This document shows, in pieces, positions 23,463 to 37,400 of a stretch of 64,000 nucleotides of DNA (position 1 is its first letter; each line of letters opens with the position of its first letter). The DNA lies in contig OY979731.1 in the NCBI GenBank assembly GCA_963855995.1, positions 434,001 through 498,000 on the forward strand, given 5' to 3'. This DNA comes from Muricea muricata. Taxonomy: Eukaryota; Cnidaria; Anthozoa; Malacalcyonacea; Plexauridae. Made by a program: the position numbers and the translations under genes. The notes under the pieces are model-generated. The model was not told the origin of the DNA. It ran no database searches and worked only from the letters and a program-made list of their open reading frames with translations.

Positions 23463-24684
23463 CTGTAAGAAATCAAATATTATCATTGAGAGAGAAGTTG
23501 GATTCAGTACTAATTGGGAGTGTTGGTGTCCTTGCTCTCTCTAAAACACACTGCTTGAAGGACATACTGACATTGTTTTAAATCACCTATTGGTAAATGG
23601 TGTTCATAGGTTAAAATTCAAAGCAAATTTCCAAGCAGTTTGCTCATAAGTCTAATAAATTTCTTTTGTTTATTGCAATATATCCTAACCAGGCCTTGTA
23701 CAATACCAGAAAACCTTCCAGCTTAAGACCGTTACTGTGTGTTTGGGGTCATGCAGCATTACTACGGCATATTATACAATATTTTTAATGTTGTTCGTGA
23801 CTCTTTTGTTCTTCAAAGGTGCGTGCAGGTCATATCTAAGCCGGATTAAATTACGGTAAAGTAACAGGTATAAAATCTGTAATCAGTAATAAATCCTTCG
23901 AAACTGAAACTAACTTGATCAAAGCCACATGTAGTCCGACATATATAGCAGATTAAACTGATGTGAGTTGAATCAAATTGCTCTGAGGCAAACAAACGAG
24001 TCCGGACAAACAATGATATGAGCAGTCGGTTCCATTTAAGGGTCGAAACAAACACAACTTTGTACAGTTTAGCCACAAGGAAATACTCTATGTTCTGGCG
24101 TGTTTTAACTTCACCATGATGTTCCATGTACATGAAAGGTATAGGTTCTTTCACTAACTGGAACGATAAAGTGAAAATCAACGTTCCGAGCCAAAGCCCT
24201 TTGTTGGCAAGTTAGTGGGCTACCAGTTAACTTTTCAACGAAGGGCCTTCGTTCGAGAAGTCGATTTTCTCTTTTACTTAGCCTATCATTTGACCTATAC
24301 CTTTCGAGTACTATTAACTTCATCACCCACCCTGCAACGTTAGTTCGAGATATTCCATGAACAATATCACGAGATATCACGATAAACTTTCTCGGTAATT
24401 CAGCCACAAACCAAAGCTAGAGCCTAACCTTAGGTTAATTAACTCCGTTTACGGCCAAGCTGTGGGAGTTAAGCCACTTAAGTGTACTGACATAAAGTTA
24501 TGTAAGTAACCCATCGTTCACCAATGAATTGACGGCATCTTTAGTGCTTAAAAAATACTCTTGTGGGTTGAATAAATTTTCCGCTTTCTTACGAGCCAAA
24601 GTATAAGCTGTAAGCAACTGCTTCCGTGTTTAATAATGAGTATTCCTGGTAAACAGGGCACGCGTTCAAAGACTTTAAACGTCG
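23463..24684. other. Spacer with unassigned minus-strand frames
   Basis: Minus-strand frames of 111 and 98 codons at 23846-24181 and 24111-24407 overlap in different phases. Parts read like protein (for example IPFMYMEHHGEVKT) but no splice chain could be built. They are left uncalled. Confidence 0.3.
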
Positions 24685-25010
24685 CTCACATTCAAAAACA
24701 TGTACTACCTCTACATGATCTAACCATACTTAACTCATGATCTAAAAATGCCTAACTCAGCAGTGAGTTCTGTACAACATCAGATCACTTTAAGACAGCT
24801 CACATTCAAAAACATGTACTACCTCTGCATGACCTAACCATGCTTAACTCAGCAGTGAGTTCTGTACAACATCAGATCACTTTAAGATAGCCCACATTCA
24901 AGAGCATGTACTACCTCTGCATGATCTAACCATGCTTAACTCATGATCTAACCATATGCTTAACTCAGCAGTGAGTTCTGTACAACACGAGATCATTTTA
25001 GGATAGCTCA
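24685..25010. repeat. Tandem repeat, three units of about 92-125 bp
   Basis: Each unit holds CACATTCAAAAACATGTACT (or a variant), TGATCTAACCATGCTTAACT and CAGCAGTGAGTTCTGTACAA. Unit length varies because the TTAACTCATGATCTAA segment is duplicated in the first and third units. It is unrelated to the 114-bp and 87-bp families. Confidence 0.9.
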
Positions 25011-26729
25011 AACTATACTTCACTGAGAAAATGGCAGAACAACAATCAGAGAATATTTATTTGGTCAGAAAATGGACAACTAACACGCCTGTTGCACGGA
25101 CACACACTTTAAAGGTTCCGACTTGAGTGGACTTCCTGGAGTTTACCCTATGTCAGTTTTTAATTGGTAAACGTGTGCCAGACATGCAGTTGACTTGTTT
25201 GTCCGTGAATTGCATTCCTTGGCAACAGGACCAATCTCGTGATCAACGCCGGCGTATTGTGAGTTTTCAACACTTCATACTTACGCCAGAACATGTCTGG
25301 TCATATTTGACCGTAACAGCGCGTATGATTGCTGATCAAATTGGCATTTAAGGAGGTGGACCAGCATGCAAACAAATGTCCTGGTTATTATACAGTGAGA
25401 AAACTGTGGCATTCATGCTTGTTATTATATGAAGTAAGTTTTGTATTTTCATGTTCATAAATATACAATAGAAATGTTCTAAATTTTTTCTTCTCAAGAT
25501 ATCAACATGGTTATCCCACCTTCTAGGTGTAATTGATAGAGGTGTTAGATTGTTATTGTGAATACTTCTAAAAATATCGGAGTCATTCGAGAAAATTTTT
25601 TCTAAGTTGCTCCTGAATGAACTTGTTCATTTCAAGGAAAACGTGCAATATGTGTTGTAAAATTTTGATTCGATCGAAATTCACTTCCCTCGGCTAAAAA
25701 TAACTTCATTTGCAAGCATTATGCATGTTTGAATGGTTTTAAGTGTGATTATATACTAACTTACAACTTCCTAATTGTCATCATCAGCAGCTACGACTCG
25801 TCATTATACGAAGCTTTCGCAGATTCCTAGATTTCACTGGGAACATCACAGAGACGAAAGGTAGAGTACTAGCAATTGTCATTGTTGAGTCAATTGTGTT
25901 TATATAGCAGATTTAGCATGGAGAAAATTAAGCAGACGTACTTGTATAATGCAAGCTAGTGTTTATGTCATTATGAACAATCACGTTCAACTATATTGAC
26001 AAGAACTGCATTTCACATTTTGCAGGTTAAGAGATGGGCAGTGATTACATTTCGAAAGCGTGTACAATATACATCTAAACTTAAACTTTCGCAGCGGTAA
26101 CTTGTCCAAAATAAAGCACTATTGAACCCTGCCAACTTTAAATGTTTGTGCAAGTCTTGATTTATTTCACGGACGTGAACACAATTACTAGTGTAGGAAA
26201 ACCGATTAGTTTGCAAGTGAACAAAAATACCATTCTACTGTATATCCAGTGAAATGTCTTGCGGATAATACCAGCATGGTGTCTGAAAATTAGCCACTAG
26301 AAAGAAGGACGCTACGAATGTGCAACAAAGGTAGAACTAAAACAATTACATTGGAGGAAATAAACTTGCTTCCTGGAGATTCTTGTCCCATACACCCACG
26401 CATACATAAACGATTTTGAGATCAGCGTATTAGCACGTAAAGCAACCTTAAATAGAAACTAGCAGTCATGACCACTAATAATGCTAGTTGCAGGGAACTG
26501 ATTACTTCAGAATACGTTTATATTAAGAAAGTGCCCATACATTCGTTTGTATCAATATTAGATTAAAAAACTTTAATCTTTTTTATTCTTGGGTAGAATG
26601 TCAACAGCGGCGAGATTGTATTGCCATATCATCCCATTGTTTTTTGATTGTCAACATTTCATGCAACAATGTTTACGTTGTTTCGTAAAGCTTAAAGATA
26701 ACAATATTCATACTCAAAGAAAACAATAT

Positions 26730-27060
26730 TTATGCAATATTTATGGGTGGCATGAGGAGGACTGTGAACCTTGAACTAATTAGCAGTTGCTCAAACGAAA
26801 ACCCCAAAGCATCAATGGATTGTTTGGATGGAGAACGCAAATTGTCAGGAAACTTTAAATGCTTTATTGGAGCAAGATTATTTAAAGATTCCTCGTTATC
26901 TCCAAGGAAAACTAGCCTCAAAGCTTGTTTCCATCGTTCCTTCCACGACTGTTGCACTCTAAAGCACTGTTCTTCCAAACAATGCATGCATCCTTTGTGT
27001 TCTCGATTAGACCTTAGCCTTGAATGACCTGGTCCAGTCACTTTGGATTCTTTCTGATTT
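26730..27060 (-). CDS. Candidate coding exon(s), unknown protein
   Basis: A minus-strand frame of at least 100 codons, open upstream of any ATG, with strongly protein-like composition. It contains RSNREHKGCMHCLEEQCF, QQSWKERWKQALRLVFLG and NLRSPSKQSIDALGFSFEQL, and ends at TAA at 26730-26732. The first in-frame ATG gives MHCLEEQC. The plus strand is also open over 94 codons, but that translation looks less natural. A possible upstream mini-exon lies near 27110-27145 after TTTTTTGCAG. If the weak donor in AGTTCAAG|GTTCAC is used, the frame continues in phase into an exon-like stretch starting at 26187. Divergent orientation to the RRM gene is consistent with a separate gene. No family is recognised. 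Confidence 0.4.
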
Positions 27061-27357
27061 GCCGGTGATAATGAATGAGTTTATAAGCAGTTATAACTCA
27101 TGCACTACCAAAGATCTCTCAGCAAAGGAAATTTCAACGAACACTGCAAAAAAGACTAACTATGTTGCACTTATGCATTTATAAACGATCTTATGCAGTA
27201 AAGAATCACCTATGGTTTCTCCCAGCAGGTGTGCGTTATGTAACCATAGCACATGACCTAATACTTGGGCAATCTCAGTCATGAGTGACTATATAATACC
27301 TATCTTGATATATTGAAGAGTCTGATGCAATTAAGGGAACTAACACAGCTAAAACAT

Positions 27358-27447
27358 GACAATCAGAGGCGTCTTCAGAAAGTCTTCGACTGGGTCACTG
27401 CCTCCCTCGTAATGCAGCCTAGCTCTCAGTAAGCATGATTATAGAAG
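27358..27447 (-). repeat. SINE-like dispersed repeat, minus-strand fragment
   Basis: The reverse complement reads TACTGAGAGCTAGGCTGCAT and CGAAGACTTTCTGAAGACGC, matching the head of the copy at 29740-29915. Confidence 0.65.
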
Positions 27448-28357
27448 GACACGCCCGCCCCGATCTATCTTAACCAAATGTACTTTTCACTACAATTTTT
27501 CAACTAAAGTACATAACTTCGAGTAGAGCTTGTCTGCACAACAGCTCCCTACACATCTCGATCATGCATCTTCAAGATATTAGAATCCCATTTGGGACAA
27601 CAAATGAATACATATATTTACACTTTGCAGCGCAATCTGTGTTTAGAAATATCAAAATGCATGTACATTTTCTCACCCTCTTATCTTAAAAACAGATTCA
27701 TTATAGAAGCGGATTCCTACAGACACTTCATGAAAGTGTTCACATCTACTTCAAAATGATGCCCGGGAAGCGAAGTAGCTCTGGTCATATTTTAAAAAAT
27801 CGTATCCTTCTAAAGGTCAAGGAAAGAGCGCCTGTTTGATATATAAACAAAATGACTCAAGCTGCACCTTGTATACTGTACATGTACCGTCTTGTTTTCT
27901 GTTGCCGACAATCTTCCTCAAAAACATAACTATATATCTTGATAAGACATGCAACTTCGGAGTGTTTCCAAACATGTTTGAACTTCAACTGCCATTCAAC
28001 TAAATTGAACTAAACTGAACTACTTGCTTATAGCGAAAAGCCTTCAATCAAAATTTCAAAAACAACTTGTGCTAAAGGATTGCCTAACACAGCTGCAACT
28101 CATAAGAGGAAATCAACGTCAAAACTCGAGTTATTTTTCGTAGTCGTCTTTTAATAAAAATGTCCTAATTCTTTCGGACAGTTTAAAAACGAGCCACGAC
28201 AGCGCAAATGACTTGGTAGATGATAACTTGTAATTATTTCTCCAAAGGTTCGTGGTAAGACGGACAATAAACTTGAAACCCGCCCGGAACAAAACAAATA
28301 TTTGCAGAAGTTAATCGTAGGGTGGTAACACGAGACGTTGCATCACGTGACTTGTGA

Positions 28358-28364
28358 TATAAAA
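28358..28364 (+). promoter_or_regulatory. TATA box upstream of the RRM gene
   Basis: TATAAAA lies 75 bases before the start codon at 28439. A transcription start about 30 bases downstream would give a 5' leader of roughly 50 bases. Inferred from motif and position only. Confidence 0.4.
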
Positions 28365-28438
28365 CAAGAGCTCGTATAACAACACTGCCTAAACCCGTCT
28401 AAAGTCTTGCAGTGTGTTGAGCCCAAACATTTCCTAAT

Positions 28439-31400
28439 ATGACGGTTGAGACATCAAGGAACATGGAAGGAAGAGACTCACCAACTTCGAGTGAAGACGG
28501 AGTGACGGGTACGCCAAATGAGGTGGCTTTGCGAGCGTTAATGGATCGAACAGGCTGTCCTATAAGACAATCAAATGGGCAACGACGATACGGTCCTCCG
28601 CCAGACTGGAGCGGGCCTATACCACCACGAGGTAATCGTATGTCGTAATGTTTACGATGCTAGACATTGTGCTGTAGGTCGGACAAGATGCATAATAACG
28701 CTTGATGATTTTCATTCCTCGAACATCGTTCTCGCTAGACCACGTTTATAAGTCGTGTAATAGTTTAGTGTGTGTTTAGTGTTCACGCTTTATGTACGTT
28801 AGACGAACACTTACTGTAAATACTACATCAAATCCATGAAAGAATTAAACTGCGAGTCTAGCAGTCTTCATCTCACAGATATACTCGCGTTTCATACCTG
28901 TTCAAGCGTTGATCTTGCCAGAAATAAATAAAACTAGAAATTACGTATCAATATTTTTTCGACCAGGGGCAATTTGTTGACAAAAACCAGGGTCAACTTA
29001 AATGTGCTATTAAATTTTATGCTTAAAACTTTTCCCCTAAAACGTCAAATCCTGCGTCCACTTCCTGAGCAAAGCTTGCGGAATATGACACCTCGAGACG
29101 CGACGTTCAAATTCAGAAATTTGCTGAGCCAGGTTGATTACATTGGACAGTTGAAACGCTAAGATAATTGAAATCATTTGAAAATCTAGGGTAAATATAG
29201 TCTGAATTCCCAGCTTTTACAATCTCTTGCAGAATGGATTTTAACTGCTTCAGTAAAACACTTAAAGAATCAGTCCAACGAATGCAATGACCAAAAATCC
29301 CCAATATTTAGCATAAGCCTTTTGTTGACACTGCATAAAGCTAGTTTGAATAAGTTCTGTGAAGAATAACTCAATTTTAAATGTACTCCTAGGATGCGAA
29401 GTGTTTGTGGGCAAGATACCACGGGATGTGTACGAGGATGAGCTCGTGCCCATCTTTGAAACGATGGGCAAAATTTACGAAGTACGTTTGATGATGGACT
29501 TCGATGGACGCAATCGAGGTTACGCATTCGTAGTTTACGCTCAGAAGAAGGACGCTCAAGCTTCGATAAAGAAGCTGAACAACTACGAAATAAGGCGAGG
29601 GAAGATGCTTGGAGTTTGCTCGAGTGTTGATAATTGTCGACTGTTTGTTGGAGGAATACCCAAGAAAGTCAAGAAGCAGGAAATATTAGATGAAATATCA
29701 AAGGTAATGTAAACATACAACAAATTGCTCATCCTTACTTGTAACTGAGAGCTAAGCTCAATTAAGATGAAGGACGCAGCTCAAACTGGTCCAAGGTTTT
29801 CTAAGGACGCCTCTGACAGCCACCTTATGACTCATGTCTAATCACGGAGCACAGCTACGATGGAAGGATCAGTTAGGAGCTAATCTCTACCTATCCTGCC
29901 CATGTCCTCAAGTTTGGCCAACTGTGTTTAATTAAATGCCTTGAATTAGATCTACAATATGTTTGTCTATCTAAAGAAAGATTTTCGTTCAGTCGAGGAA
30001 GATCCGCTACCGGCAATAACACACAAAACATGAGCCTTTCACTGCCGAAACGATATAAAACAAAAGTTGGATGTTTTTGAGCGAATTCGCTGAAGTCAGC
30101 GAAATCTTTGTAAATTTTGGTAGTGAAAGGTTTGACAGAACTACTGGCCCTGGCAAAGTTATTTTAAGATGCTGTCATTATACCAGTTCCCACAATGTCA
30201 AGTAAAATGCATTAGGCTTTCATGTGCTTGAGTCTAAAGAAATGCATCGCAATAAACTGAACACGTAATATTCTGCACTGAATGAGAATCTTAACATAAT
30301 CTTTTGTAACGAGACAAAGTTAGTTCGACACAGCTTACTTTCTTGGCAACTATGCTTGTTTTTATAAAAGGAAACAAATTCCGAGGAATATCTCGCAATT
30401 CAAAATTTGAATAAAACAAGGAGAGTAGTTGAGACTGTAAATTCTCGACAAAGTCATCATGAGTCAGAATGGAGCAGAATACTTTACATACAGCATATAT
30501 ATACTGAGCAATAGCGCGAGAACATTGCGTCAATGCATTGCTAGCTTTTCTGTCTGAGCTCATTTGAAGAATACGCTGCTTTCAACAGTTGATGTGATCT
30601 ATTTTTATCCAAGGTGACTGAAAGCGTCGTAGACGTGATAGTCTATCCCTCAGCCTCGGACAAAACAAAGAATCGTGGCTTTGCTTTTGTGGAGTACGAG
30701 AGTCATCGAGCGGCCGCGATGGCGCGGAGGAAACTCATGACGGGCAGGGTGCAGCTATGGGGGCATCAAATTGCCGTTGATTGGGCAGAACCCGAGGCAG
30801 AGGTCGACGAGGATATTATGTCACAGGTAGGATAAGCCCCCCTGGGAGGTGGGGGAGGGTATTACACCAAGATATAACTCTGAGAGTTGGCTTAAAGCTT
30901 TCTTAAACGTGCCCAGATCGGAAGTCTTCTTATCATTGATTTCGATCAGATATCTTCGCCATTAGCGTAAATATTACCGCATCAAAATAAAGCATATCCG
31001 GTGGCGATCTGAGGAGATAATTTTGAATTCTGCATTTATGAATTCTTATTGATGCGAGAGGGTACTAAAATTCATATAATGTTGCTACTGCCTTACCAAG
31101 TTGATATTACTCAATTATCATGAGATGAAGCCAATGTTAAATTTACAACAGCAAACGCATTTAAATATTAAAAGAATGTCTAGTGTAGGATATTTTCTAA
31201 TGTCGTAATGCAAATGCAAAAAGTGATTTGTACAAGGCACTCTAAGCGTGGGATGGGCATTTTCCCGAAATATGCAAGATTCAAATTTGTATAAATAATA
31301 TTGCAAAGTAAATATACCTCCCGTACTCAAATATTGCTAAACGCTAACATACTGCTTCTACAAGACTAGTAAGGCAATTTCGTGCCAGTCTACATGAGCT

Positions 31401-34400
31401 TTGAATGTAAACTTGGTGACAAGCAGCGAAATGCAGCCATTTGTTATTCCTTCACATCAAGTCAAAGTAAACATCAAGCAGCAAGCGCGGGTAAACACAC
31501 AATGTCGCAAATTATAAATCAAAAGGCGTTATAAATAATAAATCGTTATGCAGGTAATTTTGAGCGAAATACTAAGAAATCTCACGTCTTGCCGTATCGA
31601 ATTAACTGCTTGTTATGACAAATTCATTACTAAAGGTTAGATCAAAATCGCAATGGAATCAGCACTTTGTTTGATTTGCTATCAAATTACAGCTTAAGAT
31701 CATTGAAAATTCTTGCTTTTAAATTTAAATCTTTCTCGCGTTCTAGCGGAGTTCAAGCAACTTTTCCTTCAGTTGATAGTTATGTCTAATTCCTGAAATC
31801 AGGCGTCAAAAGTTAAAAAACAAACCACGTCATATTATTAAAGGTCAATTGAAACGGCTGATTTTAGCTGCGATATATATCTACTTTTGATTAATGTGAA
31901 AGAGTGGATTAGCAGTAAATATATTTGGTGACTGATAGCGACGCGAGTGTTCCTAACAATTTCACTCATTTACATCCTCCAAAAAGAGAAAATCGCAGCA
32001 AGAACTTGGGAACTTTGCAGGAATTAGAAACACTTTAAATTAACTTGAGTAGAGCCAATATTTTGCATAAGTTGCGCTGAATTATAAAATGTTCAGTAAT
32101 TATTGAAGTTCTTGCTATATTATCCAAGCAGTTTATTTTCCCTATGTTTATAAACGCCAGATATGTCACAACTTCAAAGCTGTATTATGCGAGCAATAAA
32201 GCAACATGACATTAGTAACGGAGGAATTCTTAAATGCCAAAAGACGGAATAAAAAACCTGGTGCAGTCTAGTCTCAAACGATTTGCAATAGTGCTGACCA
32301 TATTCATTCTATAGCGTTTTAAAAGGCCGCTCAATGGTGCAGATACGGAAGCGATTAGGAAATGAAATTTCCGATTAAGTGTTCAATCATTACAATATTG
32401 CATAAATTGCGCAAATGTTGCCTTAAAAACGAACTCGCGGATTCAGTGCTAATAGTCTACTGTAATAGGTCGTTATAGATTGTGAGTAACTGCTTGAAGA
32501 CTAGAGGAATACAGTAAAAACGTTTCAGCGGAGGTCACGAGGTCCTGTAAGCCCCTCTAAAATTGTGATGATCAAGATTGGAATTAGCTGAGATAAAAAC
32601 ACGTTTCAACGCAAATTATCGGATTTCCAGTTCATAACATACACTAATTTTAACGGGTCTTGGCTTGCGTTGATATTGGAATAACAATAAAAGGTCATGA
32701 ATCTGGTAAATTATAATATTTTTAGCACTTGCTTTTAGTTGTACTGTGTTAAAATAGTTTGAGCACTGGCACAACAAAAAACACGAAGAAAAATCTCAAC
32801 CGAAACTCAACGATTCTTTTCGCAAACCTGATGGCTTTATTTTTTTCTTAAAGTTTAAATTTAATCTATGTTGACACAATGTTTTGAAATATATTAAATT
32901 AGGGATTCTGTGTTTACACTTGCAGCCATCACAAGTCACCAATTAATCTCTTATAGCTCAGTTGTGTCGCAAGTCATTAAGTCGTATCCAGTTACAGCCT
33001 AAACTACATTGAGATAATGTGACCTTGTTTCACCCTCAATTAGCACAAATTTTTATATATTTCCAAATTTCAACAAGGCATTTTAACCCAGTCATATACA
33101 ACCGCCTATTTTGTACAGCAGAAAGGAAGATGCACGGGATTAAAAATTAATGACACTGCTCATTATGTGAGGTGAAATTATTCAACTAATGTCATGTCCA
33201 AACATTTTTACTGGCGAGGAAATGTTTTTTTAATTTGCAAACTTTATAAAAATACGGGCTTTGATTTATTTACTGCCATTGTGATTTTAAGTGAGTCTTA
33301 ATCTCCTGCCTCGAAATTAAAATAACAAATCATTTCATTTCTATAATAACTCACGTAACGTCATATGAACTCACTTGTTGTTATTTAAAAAATAGTTTTT
33401 AAATGACCCTTACTGTACCTCTAGGAAGAATAATTTAGAACTGATGGAGTTATCTAGTACAATGAAGTTAATTTAGTTTAGGTTTCCTCCTGTAGTAACA
33501 CTGGATCAATAAGAGATGATCCTTACTGGACCTCTAGGACGAACTGTTTAGAACTGATAGAGCTATCCAGTACAAATAAGTTAGTTTAACTTAGGTTTTT
33601 ATCTTTGATAACGCTGGATCGATAAGAAATTATGCTTACTGGACCACAAAAGGAATAGTTCAGAACTGAGAGTTATCCAGCATAAATAAAGTTAGTTTAG
33701 TTTAGGTTTTAGATAATATTTCGAGAGCGCAGTGTGTGTCCAAACATGTTAACATGCGGAAGTGGTGATGTCTCGTTATCGCAAATTCGGATCAAAAATA
33801 AAGATCTTATCTCTCTTATGATTTACTAAAGCATATGATGTACATACGGTAGATACATTAACATCTTTTCTAATTTCAGTGGTAGATTTAGCTAGCCAAA
33901 TATAGTTTCTTCAATGAACCCAGAGAATCAAGATTAAAAATGGCAACAATTGTATTATTGTTCGTCTATGTTCCCGCACACAATACAGCTAATCCAAATA
34001 AGGTTGACATCAACAATAGTCAAATGGCAAATGTGCAATATGCATAAGCATAAAAAATGATGGTAATAATATAGTTTTAAATAAGATCAACACATCAGCA
34101 GCCTTGCTGGATTATAAATACAGCATCTATATAATGATATCTTTTACATTCGCATGTAAAGAATCATCATTCTTTTGGCACTCGATCGATCATAATGCAC
34201 ATTTGACTATCGTCAATGTCAACCTTAATTGAATTAGCTGTATGCATTTCTAACGAAATTCCTCCCGAACAATCTACGGTATACGATAAAGCCTAAACTC
34301 TTCTCAACTTTTGCATCTAACTTTTCTGCAATAAAAATACAATCGAAGGAACTAACCTCAAAGTTCTACAGCAGTCAGTCTTGAATCCACCAAGAGATAA

Positions 34401-37400
34401 TGAGTAATATCACTTTCATACTTCATGCTATACAATAAGTCAATATTCAATAAATATTACATCAATATCTAAAGCATTATCATTCAATCATAATACATCC
34501 ATTACCGATATTCTGGACAAGATTGGTTTATAAGTAATAAAGTGTAAACATCTAACGAGAAATTAAAAAAAGGCTGGGAATTCCCATTACAGACAAAATT
34601 TTGCCCTAAACAAAAACTAAATGACACAGCGCAGTTGCAAAGACCATCTCGAAATTAGTCAAAATGTTGCTAACCTTGAAATTGGTAAAATTTGGCTACA
34701 ATATATGTATATAATTCATTCTCCTTGCTTACGACAAAATTTAGTCAATCATTGAACTTCTCGATTATCACAAGTTTAACCTAAACTCAATATTCCTCCA
34801 TGAAGTACTGGAGTGGTGTGCCAAGTTTAAGAATATTTCTGCATCATTTTCCAGGTCAAGGTGTTGTATGTGAGGAACTTACTGCTGAGCACTACGGAAG
34901 AAACGATCGAGGGAATATTCTCTCAATATGGAGAAGTTGAACGAGTTAAAAAACTTCGGGATTACTGTTTTGTTCATTTCAAGACGAGAGAAGAGGCAAG
35001 GAAAGCTATAAATGCAATGAAAGGTAGGCTACATTACTTTCCTTGTAGTTTTAGTGTATAGTATTTTATTTTACGTGGTTTGTGTCTGAACTACCTGAAA
35101 AAGATATCTCAAACGTGGTGGTCTAGTGTAGGTAGTATTCTACAATAAGGTGTCGTGGTTTGTGTCTGAACTACCTGGAAAAGATATCTCAAACGTGGTG
35201 ATCTAGGATAGGCAGTATTCTACAATAAGGTGTCGTGGCTTGTGTCTGAACTACCTGGAAAAGATATCTCAAACGTGGTTCACACGCAAGCCTTGGCAAC
35301 TTCTGGCACGCACAATACTACCAATACACTAGAGTGTAGACCACCAACTCAGTTCAACCTATCGTAAAATACTGTACTAAGACCAAAGAGCAACCCGCTG
35401 TGCAATAAGACCGACATTCGCTTTCGTTTGATTAATTACTGAAGGTCAATGATTTCAAGTTCAAGAGCTCCATGCAATGAGAAATAGTCTTTGACCGATG
35501 ATATTTACCCATTGGCGTTGCCTCCGGTGACAAGATAGACTAGGATAAATTATGCAAGTACTCGAGCTATTGTTAGAAATGATCCTTCGTTCGTATATTA
35601 AGATCTGCCCCCTGCAAATTTTTTTGCAATGTTTCTATTCTGACCTCACTAGCGACATGAGCAACGTAACAAAGGATAACTTTTCCGCAGAGGTTCAAGA
35701 AGACAAATCAGAAAGAATTTTCTTTTGTTCTACCATAGCCTATGACCGTAATCTTACGCTAAGTTATGCACACTGCTTTGTGCTTATTTCGTTATTGAGG
35801 AACAGGCTTTAACTCCACTTTATTGGGAAAATATCCATGTACGCACATTGCATTAAATTTGGTGTTCATATTTTTGGTTGGTGCAACTTTTTAGTTCATA
35901 TAAAAATAGGGAAATCTTCAAATCAGACCTCCCACAAAACGAGCATGTTGTCCTTGTTTAAAAACACAGGGGTCAATTTGAACGCAAACATTCCTTCGTG
36001 AATAGACGCTCAGTTAGCGTTTGATATGTTTGAATGATATTTATATACATGGTATTACGTCTTGCTGGGCAAACATCTCTGGCTAAGATTTTCTAGAACT
36101 ATGAGTGAATCAGCTTGATAATGTTTCTAAATGATGCAACGTTGAGTAGTGTGCATACCCATTCAGCCAGTTCCATGTTGCTTGTGCAAACGTCTGACCT
36201 CTGGTCGTTAGACCACCGTAAACCTAGAAAGAGAAAAATTTGCTTTATTTATAATGAACAGCTCTATCAGTTCTAAACTGTTCTTCCTAGAGGTCCAGTG
36301 AGAATCATCTCTTATTGATCCAGTGTTACTGCAGGAGGAAACCTAAACTAAACTAACTTTATTTATGCTGGATAGCTCTATCAGTTCTAAACTGTTCTTC
36401 CTAAAGGTCCAGTAAGGATCATCTCTTATTGATCCAGTGTTAACAGGAGGAAACCTAAACTAAACTAACTTTATTTATACTGGATAGCTCTATCGGTTCT
36501 AAACTGTTCTTCCAGTACGGATCATCTCTTACTGATTTTATGTTCTCTATCAGTTCTAAATTGTTCAACCTAGAGGTACAGTAAGGTTCAATATGATATG
36601 AACAACTAGTGTCCTGTGGTTAATGAAAACATATCAACCTTCGAATTAACTCTATTTAGACTCGACATCTTACAACACCAATGAAATTACGCATTCCTTG
36701 AATAAACGTTACCACAATTAGATGGCAAAAAAGAGAGTGGCCTTTGGGACCCCCACCTAAATTAAACCCCAAAGGGGGGGGGGGGGGATAATTTACTTCG
36801 ACCTTATTGACCACCCGAAACAAACACATAACAATGCATGACATTCAACCATGGATGTGTAATGATAATTTCTCCACTAGACCGGATGTGCTTTACGCAA
36901 TGTTACCAAGCAGACTGGGATGTTTTGATTATAAGGTGGTTTCCAACTGTTTATAAACATAAACCATGGTGTACATTTTGTCTTGCATGCTGAGAGCTGA
37001 CGGCAAAATTCAGATCTTTTTTGCCAACGTAAACACAGTTGCTGCTTCGAGGAAAAAGCTTGGCTCTCTCTGATATTTTGATAGATGCTTGTGTTGAGAA
37101 AACGATTATAGTTGTTATACAATAGTGATTTGCTTCAATGTTCTTGCTGCTCAACTAACAGTATCAAGCACCTTGTAAAATATTTGGAACAAACTAATGT
37201 ACCGATGTTTTGATAAAAGCTGTGCTTGTCTGTGTTTTCCTGAGCTGAGTAAACATTTTGCTTTGACACAGGAAATTGTTTTCGCATCTTTGCGTTGTAA
37301 CGTTTATTCCTGGTTGTATTTGGAATGATCGCCTAAATATCACAAATTTTGATTAACATTTCTCCCTGGGGAACAGATAGAGCTATCAAACATAAATGAA

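Larger units (their letters stand above)
30827..34854 (+). other. RRM gene intron 3
   Basis: A 4.0-kb intron between RRM2 and RRM3 exons. It holds a 114-bp repeat array at about 33405-33715 and an imperfect inverted repeat at 33984-34247. The rest is AT-rich with no supported exon. Confidence 0.7.

Noticed and set aside
23846-24407. Overlapping 111- and 98-codon minus-strand frames
   Set aside because: They occupy different phases of the same DNA and no consistent splice chain could be made. Parts look protein-like, so they are noted but not called.
24685-25010. CRISPR-like spaced repeats
   Set aside because: The units are continuous and nearly identical throughout, without unique spacers, and the genome is eukaryotic.
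26743-27027. 94-codon plus-strand frame
   Set aside because: It lies opposite the candidate minus-strand exon at 26730-27060. The minus-strand translation is open further upstream and looks more natural.
29359-29392. Start of the RRM1 frame at an upstream in-frame codon
   Set aside because: The bases before 29393 are intron ending in CTCCTAG; the exon joins in phase to 28439-28631, which carries the family's N-terminal motif.
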